55,039 bases of DNA from contig NZ_NTFY01000027.1 in assembly GCF_002289565.1 (NCBI RefSeq), forward strand, positions 1 through 55,039. Direction: 5' to 3'. The notes beneath the pieces are model-generated. The model saw nothing but the letters and a program-made list of their open reading frames with translations, was not told where the DNA came from and did no database searches. This document shows, one piece after another, positions 1 to 8,586 of the stretch; position 1 is the stretch's first letter, and every line of letters starts with the position of its first letter. This stretch comes from Rhodopirellula sp. SM50. GTDB lineage: Bacteria > Planctomycetota > Planctomycetia > Pirellulales > Pirellulaceae. The translations under genes were made by a program, and so were the position numbers.

Positions 1-319
1 ACGGATAAAAAGCAGCCTGGGATCCGTGGGTACGCGCTGCCATCCGTGGGTGTGATCCATTGCTGTGGTACCGGAGATCGTCTGTTCGATCAGATCGATC
101 GAGGGAAGCCGATTGCCAGACGGTCCATGGCTCCCCCGCATGACATCTACCGATAGACGCTGCAGTAGGGCATGCTGTGCATGCCAGATCGCACGTCATC
201 CACATCGTCACGCACAGCGTGACCTACCACTGGGAACACACTGTCTCGGAGGCTCTGCCTTCCCGGTCGCTCCCGACGCGTGCTTGACGAGCCGTATGGC
301 GTCCACGTAGCCTGTCGCG
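1..319. other. Non-coding leader with two small hairpins
   Basis: No convincing gene is seen before the first exporter gene. The stretch holds a hairpin around GGCATGCTGTGCATGCC (about 169-185) and a second one, TCACGCACAGCGTGA (207-221), both with 3-base loops. The same pair of hairpins, in the opposite orientation, lies at 45076-45116 beside mcsB. Near the left edge the short word ATCCGTGGGT occurs twice (about 22-52). No Shine-Dalgarno sequence is evident just before 320. Confidence 0.5.
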
Positions 320-2650
320 ATGCAGTTCTTGATTCAATACGCGATTCGTTGGCGATTGGTCCTGATGGCCCTCGGCATCGTGACCCTGGCCGGCGCGTAC
401 CCCATCTCCACACGATTGACGACCGAACAAAGTGTTTCATCGTTGTTCGGTGATCAAGACATCACGCTGCAACAATACGAAAACCTGAAACGTTGGTTCG
501 GCGAAGACGACGTGCTGGTGCTGATGTACCGCGACGAGGCGTTGCCGACGCCGGGCGGGATCGAGCGGAGCCGGCTATTGACCGAGAAGGTCAGGGCGCT
601 CGAAGGAGTCACCGCCACCCTCTCACCGTGGGTGCTCAATGAAGCGGCCGAGGGGATGAACAAAGTCAACGTGTTGCCGTTCGGCGGCGGCGACGCATCG
701 CCGGCTGACAAGACGCCGGCGCTGATGCGTCCTGACGACCCGGTCGGCAAGGGACTGAGCGACATTTTTTCCGGCTACACCCATTCGGCGGACTATTCGC
801 ACGCGGCGGTCGTGGTGATGATCGACGACCAAAAAACCGCGTCGACCGTGGCGCGGCTGCGCGACATCACCGCCTGGTGGTCCCAGCAGCAGTTGGTCAG
901 CAACGTTTCGCTGGTCGGCGAACCCGTGCTCGTCGACGAAGCGTTTGCCTTGGTGCGTCGGGACGGTGCGCGATTGGCGATCGTAACCGTCGCGTTGTTA
1001 TCGCTGGTGTTGACCCTGGCACTGTTGGACCTGCGTCTGGTACTGCTGTTGGCGCTGGTGATTGGGTGGTCGGTCGTGCTCACCAAAGCCACGATGTTCT
1101 TGGCCGGCATCTCGTTGTCATTGATCGCATCGATTCTGACGGCCATCGTCACCGTGGTGGCGGTCACCGCGGTGCTGCACTTGGGCGTCCGCTATCACAG
1201 CCGCCGCGGCCGCGGGTTTTCTCAGATCGAATCGACCGAAGAAGTCATGCAGCGGATGGCGGCGCCGATTTTTTGGACGTGCGCGACCGATGCGGCGGGA
1301 TTCGCCGCGCTTTGGTTTTCCGAAATCCTGCCGGTGCGTCAGTTCGGATTGATGGTCGCACTGGCGGCGATGAACGTGTTTGTCGCGATCTTGCTGTTCA
1401 CGCCCACTTGCTTGATGCTTCCCGAACTTCGTTGGATCCGCCGCATTCTGCCGACACGGCATCTGCTGACACGCACCTTGCGTCGACTCTGTTTTCGTGT
1501 CGCGGCCTGGTTTGCCGGGCATCGCAAATGGACCGTGTCTGCTGCGGCCGTCGTGATGGTCGTTGCCATTGTCGCCGTCACGCGGGGAGAGACCGAGACG
1601 AGTTTCTTGCGGAACTTTCGCGGCGACAGCACGATCGTCCAGGACTACGGCAACGTTGAAAACAACTTGGGGGGAGCGGGGGTTTGGGATCTGGTGCTCG
1701 ATGTGCCCGCGACCCTGTCCAACCCATTCCTGTCGCAAGTACAAACGCTTCAGCGCGACCTGCTCGGCGAACTCGGCGGCGATTCGGGTTTGAGCAAGGC
1801 GATCAGCATTGCCGATGCCACCGAAGTCCTGGGGCGTTCGTCTGCCGGAAAATGGATGCCGGCATCGGTGCGGATCGCCGCGATGCGGACTCGATTGCCC
1901 ACCTTCATCGGGGCGTTGATTTCCGAACCGATCGGCGCGGCACCGCAGCGGCGTAAGTTACGCGTGATGTTGCGAAGCCCGGAGGGATTGCCGGCGGACA
2001 CCAAACGCGAACTGATCGCAAACGTGCAACGCATCGCGGCGGAACATTTGCAGCGTTGGGACATGGACGCCGAACCCACCACAACCGAACCATCAAAGAG
2101 CGAACAGCCCGTCGCTGAACGTGTCACCGTGACCGGGTACTACGTGATCATGACGCGTTTGGTCGACCAGTTGGTATCGGACCAGTGGCGCTGCTTCATC
2201 GTTTCGGCGTTGTTGATTTGGCTGTTGATGGGCATTGCCACCCGCAGCCTGCGTCTGGCGACGGCGGCGCTGGTGCCGAACTTGCTGCCCGCCTTTCTGG
2301 TTTTGGCAACCGTTTCACTCGGCGGCAGCCGCATCAACATGGGCGCCGCAATGATCGCCGCGGTCTCGGTGGGACTGTCCATCGATGGCTCGGTGCACCT
2401 GTTGACGGTGTATCGACGTCGGCGAGCGATCGGCCGCAACCCCGGTCAGGCGTGCGTGTCCGCGGCCGGCAACATCGGCGCCCCCGTGATGCTGGCGACG
2501 TTCGCGCTGGTCGCCGGTTTCAGCGTGCTGTCGACCAGCGAATTCATTCCCACAGCGACCTTCGGGACGCTGGTCGCATGGACGCTCGTGATCGGGACGC
2601 TGATCAACCTGAGCGTCCTGCCCGCGCTGGTTCGCACGCTGGATCGCTAA
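320..2650 (+). CDS. MMPL/RND-superfamily exporter permease
   Basis: A 776-residue inner-membrane protein of the MMPL/SSD type of the RND superfamily, expected to export lipids or other hydrophobic compounds using the proton gradient; the substrate cannot be read from sequence. It shows the usual two-fold plan: a first membrane helix (about 13-30), a soluble loop to about 215, a bundle of hydrophobic helices (about 218-370, including the glycine- and alanine-rich SSD-like block), a helix near 400-420, a second soluble loop (about 425-620), and a last helix bundle (about 632-770). The length is typical for a single-chain MMPL protein. No membrane-fusion or outer-membrane partner lies next to it. 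The ATG at 320 is the first plausible start, directly before the first helix. The TAA is followed after two bases by a GATAGGCTTCC-type palindrome. Confidence 0.85.
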   Translation: MQFLIQYAIRWRLVLMALGIVTLAGAYPISTRLTTEQSVSSLFGDQDITLQQYENLKRWFGEDDVLVLMYRDEALPTPGGIERSRLLTEKVRALEGVTATLSPWVLNEAAEGMNKVNVLPFGGGDASPADKTPALMRPDDPVGKGLSDIFSGYTHSADYSHAAVVVMIDDQKTASTVARLRDITAWWSQQQLVSNVSLVGEPVLVDEAFALVRRDGARLAIVTVALLSLVLTLALLDLRLVLLLALVIGWSVVLTKATMFLAGISLSLIASILTAIVTVVAVTAVLHLGVRYHSRRGRGFSQIESTEEVMQRMAAPIFWTCATDAAGFAALWFSEILPVRQFGLMVALAAMNVFVAILLFTPTCLMLPELRWIRRILPTRHLLTRTLRRLCFRVAAWFAGHRKWTVSAAAVVMVVAIVAVTRGETETSFLRNFRGDSTIVQDYGNVENNLGGAGVWDLVLDVPATLSNPFLSQVQTLQRDLLGELGGDSGLSKAISIADATEVLGRSSAGKWMPASVRIAAMRTRLPTFIGALISEPIGAAPQRRKLRVMLRSPEGLPADTKRELIANVQRIAAEHLQRWDMDAEPTTTEPSKSEQPVAERVTVTGYYVIMTRLVDQLVSDQWRCFIVSALLIWLLMGIATRSLRLATAALVPNLLPAFLVLATVSLGGSRINMGAAMIAAVSVGLSIDGSVHLLTVYRRRRAIGRNPGQACVSAAGNIGAPVMLATFALVAGFSVLSTSEFIPTATFGTLVAWTLVIGTLINLSVLPALVRTLDR

Positions 2651-2652
2651 AC

Positions 2653-2711
2653 GTGGGATAGGCTTCCAGCCTGTCTTCGCCCAGCATGGCCAAGCTAGAA
2701 GCCTACCCCAC
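2653..2711. repeat. GATAGGCTTCCAGCC palindrome between convergent genes
   Basis: A copy of the 23-bp repeat with core GATAGGCTTCCAGCCTGTC starts two bases after the MMPL stop codon. A diverged copy in the opposite orientation (about 2685-2711) lies just beyond the stop of the sulfatase on the other strand. The two arms can pair into one hairpin shared by both gene ends, so it may act as a two-way terminator or RNA 3' end stabiliser; this role is inferred. Confidence 0.7.
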
Positions 2712-2717
2712 CGCGGG

Positions 2718-4334
2718 TCATCGTGGTCGTCGCTCTTCCAGCCACGTTTGCTCGGGAACCCAGTCGGGATGTTGCCGTGCCCACTCCGGTTCGGGGAACC
2801 AACGCAGACCGCTGACCCGTGGATAGGTCTCCCACACATCCGCCTTCTCGGGCGCGGTGACGCGGACGTCCCCGGTACGGCGCAGATAGCTGTCGAGCAG
2901 GTTTGACAGACGCTCGCGAATCTCGCCGAAGGACGGATCGGCTGCCAGGTTGTGGATGCAATCGGGGTCGCCGACGATGTCATACAGTTCCTCGCCGGGA
3001 CGCAATCCGACCGACAATTGCATCAGCCGAGCAATGTCCGGTCGATCTTGATTGGCGATCATCCAGTCCAGCGTCGGGCACGCATCGATATCGTGATAGC
3101 CGCCGTCGACCGGCCCCAACTCGAAGCTGACCAGCTTGCCGGAATCATCGTATTTGGCGCGGTTGTATTTCTGGGGCGTCCCGGCGGGGAACCGTTCGGG
3201 CGCGAAGTTGCGGATGTAGAGATGGGTGTCGGTTCGGACGCAGCGACAGGGATATCCCAGCGTTCGAAACCGGGACGACGAGTGACGTTCGCGACCGCTA
3301 TACACTGCGTCGCGCGATGGCGTGACCTTGTCGGCTTCGTCGCCGTATCGGGGCAGCAGGTTGATGCCGGGTAACTGATCGGCCTGCCGGGGGACGACGC
3401 CCGCGGCGGCAAAAATGGTTCGCGTCACATCGATCAGACTGACCAGATCATCGGTGTCTTGACCGGCGGAAATCCGCTCGGGCCAGGCGATCGCCAGCGG
3501 CATGTGAATCCCATACTCATACAAATTCGCTTTGGCCCGGGGGAACGACATGCCGTTGTCGCTGGTGACGATCACCAGCGTGTTGTCCAATTCGCCATCG
3601 TGCTGCAGTCGATCCAACATGCGTCCCAAGTGCGAATCAAACCATTGAATCTCGTACATGTAATCAGCGATGTCGCTGCGGATTTCCGGTTCGTCGGGCA
3701 GAAACTTGGGCACCGAGATCGCATCGGTGTCGATGCCGCTTGCTTTGCCCAGGCCCTTGCCAAACACCCGGTGAGGCTCCGAAGCGCCGAACCAGAAACA
3801 AAACGGTTGGTCGTCATCGCGGGCGTCGAGGAAGTCGTCGAAATTGGCGGCGTAGTCGTTCGAGGAGATGCCCTTGGGAGCCTTCAGTTTTCGCTTGCCG
3901 TAGGTTTTGCCCGCAGGGTTGTGGGGCCAACCGACGGCCTTGCCAGGCGCCCATCCCTTGCCCGTCATGCCGACGTGGTAACCGCTTTCTTCCAGCTGGC
4001 TGGTGAAGACCGGCAAATCGGTGGGGAAGTAACTGGCGTGTGTCCCGGCTTCGCGGATCTGCCAGATCTCGCGGCCGGTCAGAAAAGCCGCCCGCATCGG
4101 GCTGCAACCCGGCGCCGGCGTGAACGCGTTTTGAAACAGCACACCGGCTTTGGCCACGCGATCGAAACTCGGGGTCCGGATCGCCGCATCGCCATAGGCC
4201 GAAGCGTGGGGATAGGACTGGTCATCGGAGATCGCGATCAAGATGTTCGGACGCCGGGTCTGAGCCTGGGAGACCGACGGGAGCCACGCTGCCCATCCGC
4301 AGAGGAAAGCAACCAGACCGACGAGTCGTCGCAT
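2718..4334 (-). CDS. Secreted type I sulfatase (arylsulfatase A superfamily)
   Basis: A 538-residue formylglycine-dependent sulfatase. From the chosen start, residues 1-25 form a signal peptide ending near SQAQ. RPNILIAISDD (28-38) gives the metal-binding aspartates. The activation motif is C77-S78-P79-M80-R81 followed by AAFLTGR, where the cysteine would be converted to formylglycine. The GKGWAPGK block and the downstream TSDNG block complete the family pattern. It resembles heparan-N-sulfatase-type enzymes (subfamily inferred) and probably removes sulfate from algal or animal polysaccharide in the periplasm. The frame is open upstream to 4436; ATGs at 4361 and 4334 are both possible, and 4334 gives the cleaner signal peptide. 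The gene lies about 100 bp behind a PAS-AraC regulator on the same strand, which may control it. An anaerobic-type or FGE maturase is not in the window. Confidence 0.9.
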   Translation of the reverse strand: MRRLVGLVAFLCGWAAWLPSVSQAQTRRPNILIAISDDQSYPHASAYGDAAIRTPSFDRVAKAGVLFQNAFTPAPGCSPMRAAFLTGREIWQIREAGTHASYFPTDLPVFTSQLEESGYHVGMTGKGWAPGKAVGWPHNPAGKTYGKRKLKAPKGISSNDYAANFDDFLDARDDDQPFCFWFGASEPHRVFGKGLGKASGIDTDAISVPKFLPDEPEIRSDIADYMYEIQWFDSHLGRMLDRLQHDGELDNTLVIVTSDNGMSFPRAKANLYEYGIHMPLAIAWPERISAGQDTDDLVSLIDVTRTIFAAAGVVPRQADQLPGINLLPRYGDEADKVTPSRDAVYSGRERHSSSRFRTLGYPCRCVRTDTHLYIRNFAPERFPAGTPQKYNRAKYDDSGKLVSFELGPVDGGYHDIDACPTLDWMIANQDRPDIARLMQLSVGLRPGEELYDIVGDPDCIHNLAADPSFGEIRERLSNLLDSYLRRTGDVRVTAPEKADVWETYPRVSGLRWFPEPEWARQHPDWVPEQTWLEERRPR

Positions 4335-4374
4335 TTCAATCAACCAACTGGAACGTATCATCAGGCTGTCGTTT

Positions 4375-4423
4375 CGTGTGGGGAGTGGGTCGTGTGGGGA
4401 GCAGGTCGTGTGGGGCGGGCGGG
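4375..4423. repeat. 16-bp imperfect tandem repeat, three copies
   Basis: Three copies of a unit close to CGTGTGGGGAGTGGGT fill the gap between the stop of the AraC-type gene and the sulfatase start. The third copy is longer and degenerate. It could affect spacing of the sulfatase promoter, but nothing more can be said from sequence. Confidence 0.6.
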
Positions 4424-4436
4424 TCGAGAGACTCAA

Positions 4437-5210
4437 TCAAATGCGTGGCAGAACGCGTTGGCGTTTGCGGAACTTGAGCGGAGTTTCTCCGATGTGTTTT
4501 TTGAACTGTTGAGTGAACGCGCTTTGGTCGCAGAAACCGAATTTCAAGGAGATGTCTCCGACGCTCATGTCGGTATTGATCAGCGCGTCACTGGCCGCTT
4601 TGATCCGCGTTTTGGCCAAGAATTCTTGCACGTTCAATCCGAACAGTTCCACGAATCGACGATGCAGCTGGCGTGACGAGACGCCCGCGATCGCCGCCAG
4701 TTCGTTCACCCCGATCTTGCGATCCAGGTTTTGGTGGATGTGATTCAAGATGTCGTCAATTTGCGAGTAAGCTTGGATCTCGGCACGCGCGCCATTGTAA
4801 TCCCGCACCGTCCCCATCACCCCGATCACTTCGCCACGGGTGTTGCGGACCGGCAGCTTGGTGGTGACGAACCAGTCCAACAGACGATGTTCGGTGTACC
4901 AGATTTCGACACGATTGATCAATGGTCGGCCGGTTTCGATCACCGTCCGATCGTCGCGGACGAATTCATCGGCAAGCTGTGCGGGAAAATGATCGTAGTC
5001 GGATGTCCCGATGATTTCAGCTTCGCTGGACACCCCCAGCCGATTCAGGATTGCGGCGCTGACGGCCATCATGCGGCTTTGGGCATCCTTGACGAAAAAG
5101 TAGACGTCCGGGAGATAGGCGAACAGTTGCTGAAATTGCTGAGGCCCACCCATCGCTTCAAAAAACTGCTCTTGGAGCTGACGGGGGTTGCCGGGCGGGG
5201 ATACATTCAT
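4437..5210 (-). CDS. PAS-domain AraC-family transcriptional regulator
   Basis: A 257-residue regulator. Residues about 25-140 form a PAS domain (PDVYFFVKDAQSRMM, then GTSDYDHFPAQLADEF and VIGVMGTVRDYNGAR), and about 155-255 an AraC/XylS DNA-binding domain with two helix-turn-helix motifs (LAAIAGVSSRQLHRRFVELF and ISLKFGFCDQSAFTQQFKKH). The PAS-plus-AraC layout is common in planctomycetes and suggests sensing of a small ligand or redox state, but no cofactor ligand is obvious. The start is the ATG at 5210; the frame stays open to 5423 but the extra part is arginine- and proline-rich and not domain-like. It is transcribed towards a sulfatase gene on the same strand, a likely target, and lies divergent to the DUF3500 gene. 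Confidence 0.88.
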   Translation of the reverse strand: MNVSPPGNPRQLQEQFFEAMGGPQQFQQLFAYLPDVYFFVKDAQSRMMAVSAAILNRLGVSSEAEIIGTSDYDHFPAQLADEFVRDDRTVIETGRPLINRVEIWYTEHRLLDWFVTTKLPVRNTRGEVIGVMGTVRDYNGARAEIQAYSQIDDILNHIHQNLDRKIGVNELAAIAGVSSRQLHRRFVELFGLNVQEFLAKTRIKAASDALINTDMSVGDISLKFGFCDQSAFTQQFKKHIGETPLKFRKRQRVLPRI

Positions 5211-5465
5211 TTTTTTCGGTCGTCCATGCGATGCACTTGGTGGAGGACGCACTGTCGTCAACAAAACAATAGTGGATTGTAACCGATCTCCCCGGAAAAG
5301 CCTGGCTGGGTAGCGACGCCACCTTGCGTTAGAATCTGGGCGGACGGCACCTCGCCGACACGACTTGATGGCTGGGACCGGATCGCCGGGTCCTGGCACC
5401 GGCTGTCGGCGATCCTCCCGCACCCGCCTCCTACTCTCCCCACCAACCTCGCGAGACTCCTTTCC

Positions 5466-6485
5466 ATGCGAATCCTATCCGTTGCGTTTGTCTTGTTGTG
5501 CCTGGCCGCTGTCGGGCTGAAGCTCGCCGATTCCCCCGGCTCTCAAGTCGCTCTGTTCGCCAATCATTTCCTGGAACAGTTGGACGACGACCAGAAATCG
5601 ACCGCGACGATGCCCTACGACAGCGACAAACGCGTCGATTGGCACTTCATCCCCAAGAAGACTCGCAAAGGGCTGATGCTTCGCAACATGAATGCCTCCC
5701 AGCGGGTCGCCGCCCTGCGGTTGCTTCGCAGTGCCCTCAGCGAGGCGGGCTACGGAAAGGCCAGCAAAATCATGTTGCTCGAAGGCGTGTTGAGGGAACT
5801 GGAAGGGGAAGACCGCACCTGGGAACGCGATCCGCACAAGTACTTCGTGACCCTCTTCGGCACGCCCGGTGACGAAGGGAAATGGGCGCTCAGCTTCGAA
5901 GGGCACCACCTGTCGATGAATTTCAGTTTCAGCGACGGTGCGTTGGTCGACAGCACACCGCAATTCTTCGCCGCCAATCCCGCCACCGTGATGAACGACG
6001 TTTCCGGGCCACTGGGCAAGGGAACACGCGTGCTGCGCGACGAAGAACAACTCGCATTTGATCTGGTCGCGTCGCTCGAAACCGGCCAGAAAGACATCGC
6101 GATCATCGACCAAGACGCGCCCGAAGAAATCCGCTTTGCCGGCGAAGCTCAAGCAAACGCCGATGAACCGGTGGGCATCACCTATCGCGAACTGAGCGAG
6201 GAGTCCAAGGCGTTGCTGACCAAACTGGTCAACACCTACATCGATGCCGTCACCGAACCAGTCGCCGACGAACGCCGTGCCCAGATCGAAGAAGACGGCT
6301 GGGACGGTGTCCATTTCGCTTGGGCCGGCGCCACCAAGCCGGGTATCGGGCATTACTATCGCGTGCAAGGCAAACGGTTCTTGATCGAGTTCGTCAACAC
6401 GCAAGCCGATGCCGCCGGCAACCCGGCCAACCATATCCACTGCGTCTGGCGCGACCTATCCGGCGATTTCGATTTGACGCCATAA
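5466..6485 (+). CDS. DUF3500-family secreted protein
   Basis: A 339-residue protein with an N-terminal signal peptide (about 1-21, RILSVAFVLLCLAAVGL). The body matches the DUF3500 family: the early block RKGLMLRNMNASQRVAALRLLRSALSE, the EGHHLSMNFSF motif, and the C-terminal HYYRVQGKRFLIEFVNTQ...NHIHCVWRD block. The biochemical role of DUF3500 proteins is not established. Length is typical. It starts at an ATG with no strong Shine-Dalgarno sequence and lies divergent from the PAS-AraC gene, with about 255 bp between the two starts. It converges with the NUDIX gene, and the gap between them holds a perfect 23-bp inverted repeat. Confidence 0.85.
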   Translation: MRILSVAFVLLCLAAVGLKLADSPGSQVALFANHFLEQLDDDQKSTATMPYDSDKRVDWHFIPKKTRKGLMLRNMNASQRVAALRLLRSALSEAGYGKASKIMLLEGVLRELEGEDRTWERDPHKYFVTLFGTPGDEGKWALSFEGHHLSMNFSFSDGALVDSTPQFFAANPATVMNDVSGPLGKGTRVLRDEEQLAFDLVASLETGQKDIAIIDQDAPEEIRFAGEAQANADEPVGITYRELSEESKALLTKLVNTYIDAVTEPVADERRAQIEEDGWDGVHFAWAGATKPGIGHYYRVQGKRFLIEFVNTQADAAGNPANHIHCVWRDLSGDFDLTP

Positions 6486-6546
6486 CCGCTCGGTTGCCAC
6501 CTCAACGTGTTGGGATCGAACGGAAAATAAGTGTCGGATCCTGCGA

Positions 6547-6603
6547 GTGGGATAGGCTTCCAGCCTGTCATTCCACCGTCGACAGGCTGGAAGCCTATCC
6601 CAC
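6547..6603. repeat. Perfect 23-bp inverted repeat, GATAGGCTTCC family
   Basis: Arms at 6547-6569 and 6581-6603 are exact reverse complements with core GATAGGCTTCCAGCCTGTC and an 11-base loop. The hairpin sits between the convergent DUF3500 and NUDIX genes and would work in both directions. A second, weaker hairpin with arms CGCGAGCC/GGCTCGCG follows at about 6625-6700. Confidence 0.9.
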
Positions 6604-6746
6604 TTATTTTCTGTGCGTTGCTTAGCGGAACGGCGCGAGCCGTCCGGTCGCGCTTCACAAACACCGTGAAAGACCGGAGGGCTCGCGCCCTACCGCTAAC
6701 AAAAAAAACGCTTGGCGTCAAAGTAGATGGCATTGGGCTCGCCCAC

Positions 6747-7277
6747 TCAATCTCCGGACAACAGCACGTACAGACCCACCAAGGTCTTCGCATCACGGAT
6801 TTTTCCGGTGGCGATCCAGGCTTTGAGCTCGTCCCGCGTCGCGATCCGATTGACGATCGACTCGGTCGCTTCGCGGTCGGGATCCCCGGCGACCAGCCCG
6901 GTCGCCCGGTACAGATGCATCAGTTCGTCGCAAATCCCTGGTGCGGAATAGAACTCATGAACCAATTCCAGCTTGCCTGCCCGGTAGCCGGTTTCTTCGA
7001 TCAATTCTCGCGACGCCGTGACCACGGCCTCTTCGCCCGCTTCGCGCGTGCCGGCCGGAAGCTCCAGCAGCGTCTCGCCCACCGTCGGTCGGGTGTTTTC
7101 GATCAGCACGACGCGGCCGTCGTCCAAGATCGGTAGCAACACGACCGCGCCGGGATGGCGAATCACCTCCCGTTGATAGAGCCGGCCATCGTCGCCGGTC
7201 AACGTCATCCGGTGGACATTGAACCTGGCCCCCTTCAAAAGCATCGGTTCTGCGGGATCATCGTTTCGGCTCATCAT
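6747..7277 (-). CDS. NUDIX hydrolase, ADP-ribose pyrophosphatase type
   Basis: A 176-residue NUDIX enzyme, probably cleaving ADP-ribose or a similar nucleoside diphosphate sugar. The NUDIX box runs from G76 (GTREAGEEAVVTASRELIEE, then TGY) and fits G-x5-E-x7-REUxEExGU with the metal-binding glutamates at 91, 94 and 95. The preceding RPTVGETLLELPAG and the following LVHEFYSAPGICDELMHLY are typical of the NudF/ADPRase subgroup. Two ATGs (7277 and 7274) are equally possible starts. It is divergent from truB, with about 115 bp between the starts. No signal peptide; cytoplasmic. Confidence 0.9.
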   Translation of the reverse strand: MMSRNDDPAEPMLLKGARFNVHRMTLTGDDGRLYQREVIRHPGAVVLLPILDDGRVVLIENTRPTVGETLLELPAGTREAGEEAVVTASRELIEETGYRAGKLELVHEFYSAPGICDELMHLYRATGLVAGDPDREATESIVNRIATRDELKAWIATGKIRDAKTLVGLYVLLSGD

Positions 7278-7392
7278 TCGTCAACCATTCTGTCAGCATG
7301 TTGTCTTGGATCGTCAGCCGGATATGTTACGCGGTCCCTGCGTTTTTGGACAATCCACCGCCTGCATCCTCCATCCTCCACACCCAGGAAAC

Positions 7393-8283
7393 ATGTTCGG
7401 ATTTCTCAATTGCGACAAGCCGATCGGCTTTTCATCACGCGACTTGGTCAACATCGTCCAGGGACGATTGCGCGGGCGAAAGGTCAAGGTGGGGCACTGC
7501 GGCACGCTTGATCCGCTGGCCAGCGGCGTGCTGGTCGTCGGCGTCGGGCCGGCCGCCCGGCTGACCCCCTTCGTGCACGAAGCGTCCAAAAGCTATCGAG
7601 CGACGTTTCGACTCGCCGCCGAGAGTCCGACCGGCGACATGGAATTCGAACCCAAACTGTATCCCGATCATCCGATCCCGACCGCACCAGAACTCGCTTC
7701 GGCGTGCCGCAGCTTGACCGGAAGAATCGAGCAGATCCCGCCGGCTTATTCGGCCATCAAAGTCGACGGCAAACGGGCCTACGTGATGGCACGCGAAGGA
7801 CAGGACGTGGTGATGCCAGCCCGCAAGGTTCACGTCGAAGCGATCGAAATCTTGTCCTACCGCTACCCCGATCTTCAGCTGCAAATCACTTGCGGAACCG
7901 GTACCTACATCCGCACGTTGGGAATGGACCTTGCTAAAGCTGTCGGCACCGTCGCGGTGATGACGTCGCTGGTCCGCACGCGCGTCGGCGAGTTCTCGAT
8001 CTCGGATTCCGTTTCGGAAACGCAGCTCCGTGAAAACGAAATCGAGTCCCTGCTGTTGCCCGCGGCGATCGGCGTTTCGCACCTGCCCCGGATGATCGTC
8101 AATCCGGACGAATGCACACGCCTGACCAACGGGTTGTGTCTCGGCACACGGCAACCCGACACGCCCGGTGGCGCGGACGAAGATCCCGAACATGTTGCGG
8201 CGATCACCCCGGAAGGACACCTCAAAGCGATCTTGGTGCAGAAGCAATCAAGTTGGTGCCCCAAGCGAGTCTTTCCGGATTGA
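7393..8283 (+). CDS. truB: tRNA pseudouridine(55) synthase
   Basis: A 296-residue TruB, which converts U55 in the T-loop of tRNAs to pseudouridine. The start at 7393 gives MFGFLNCDKPIGFSSRDLVN, the normal N-terminus of the family (usually D/NKPxGxTS). The catalytic motif GHCGTLDPLASGVL contains Asp40. Further family blocks are QIPPAYSAIKVDGKRAY and ITCGTGTYIRTLGMDL. The frame is open upstream to 7219 but that part has no family similarity. The C-terminal region after about 200 is short and lacks a clear PUA domain. The usual neighbours rbfA and rpsO are absent here. It converges with the di-heme peroxidase gene. Confidence 0.95.
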   Translation: MFGFLNCDKPIGFSSRDLVNIVQGRLRGRKVKVGHCGTLDPLASGVLVVGVGPAARLTPFVHEASKSYRATFRLAAESPTGDMEFEPKLYPDHPIPTAPELASACRSLTGRIEQIPPAYSAIKVDGKRAYVMAREGQDVVMPARKVHVEAIEILSYRYPDLQLQITCGTGTYIRTLGMDLAKAVGTVAVMTSLVRTRVGEFSISDSVSETQLRENEIESLLLPAAIGVSHLPRMIVNPDECTRLTNGLCLGTRQPDTPGGADEDPEHVAAITPEGHLKAILVQKQSSWCPKRVFPD

Positions 8284-8586
8284 GCCGCCCGCGCGTTGTG
8301 AGCTGGCGACTTGTTCCCAGGCTCGGCCTGGGGACGCGACGTCCTGGAGGCTCCGCCTCCGTGCAGCGAACTGCGTGTGGCTGACGCCACTAGGCTGGCA
8401 TGCCAGCGGGACGCGTAAGCGAGCGGCGTGCGACGGTGTGTGGCAGAGCCACACCCACACCTGCGTTCCAAGGCGGAGCCTTGGAACGAGGAGTGTATGC
8501 AGCACCACGAGCCACTGGCTGACGCGCTTGCATGACAGCGGGAAGCGTAAGCGAGCGGCATGCGGCGTCGTGCGACGGCCGCATCG
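8284..8586. repeat. Cluster of palindromes between convergent genes
   Basis: The gap between truB and the peroxidase contains no gene but at least five palindromes: GTTCCCAGGC/GCCTGGGGAC near 8311, GGAGGCTCCGCCTCC near 8345, TGTGGCAGAGCCACA near 8441, and CGTTCCAAGGCGGAGCC with its complement at 8462-8490. It also has two diverged copies of a unit containing GCGTAAGCGAGCGGC (about 8412 and 8546). The GTTCCAAGGC palindrome recurs at 21094, 21500 and 31897. Confidence 0.75.

Noticed and set aside
5475-6440. Long open frame (321 codons) opposite the DUF3500 gene
   Set aside because: DUF3500 motifs and a signal peptide are on the plus strand; the opposite frame is a composition shadow.
8284-8586. 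tRNA or small RNA gene suggested by stacked hairpins
   Set aside because: No cloverleaf, anticodon arm or CCA end could be drawn; the hairpins belong to dispersed repeat families.
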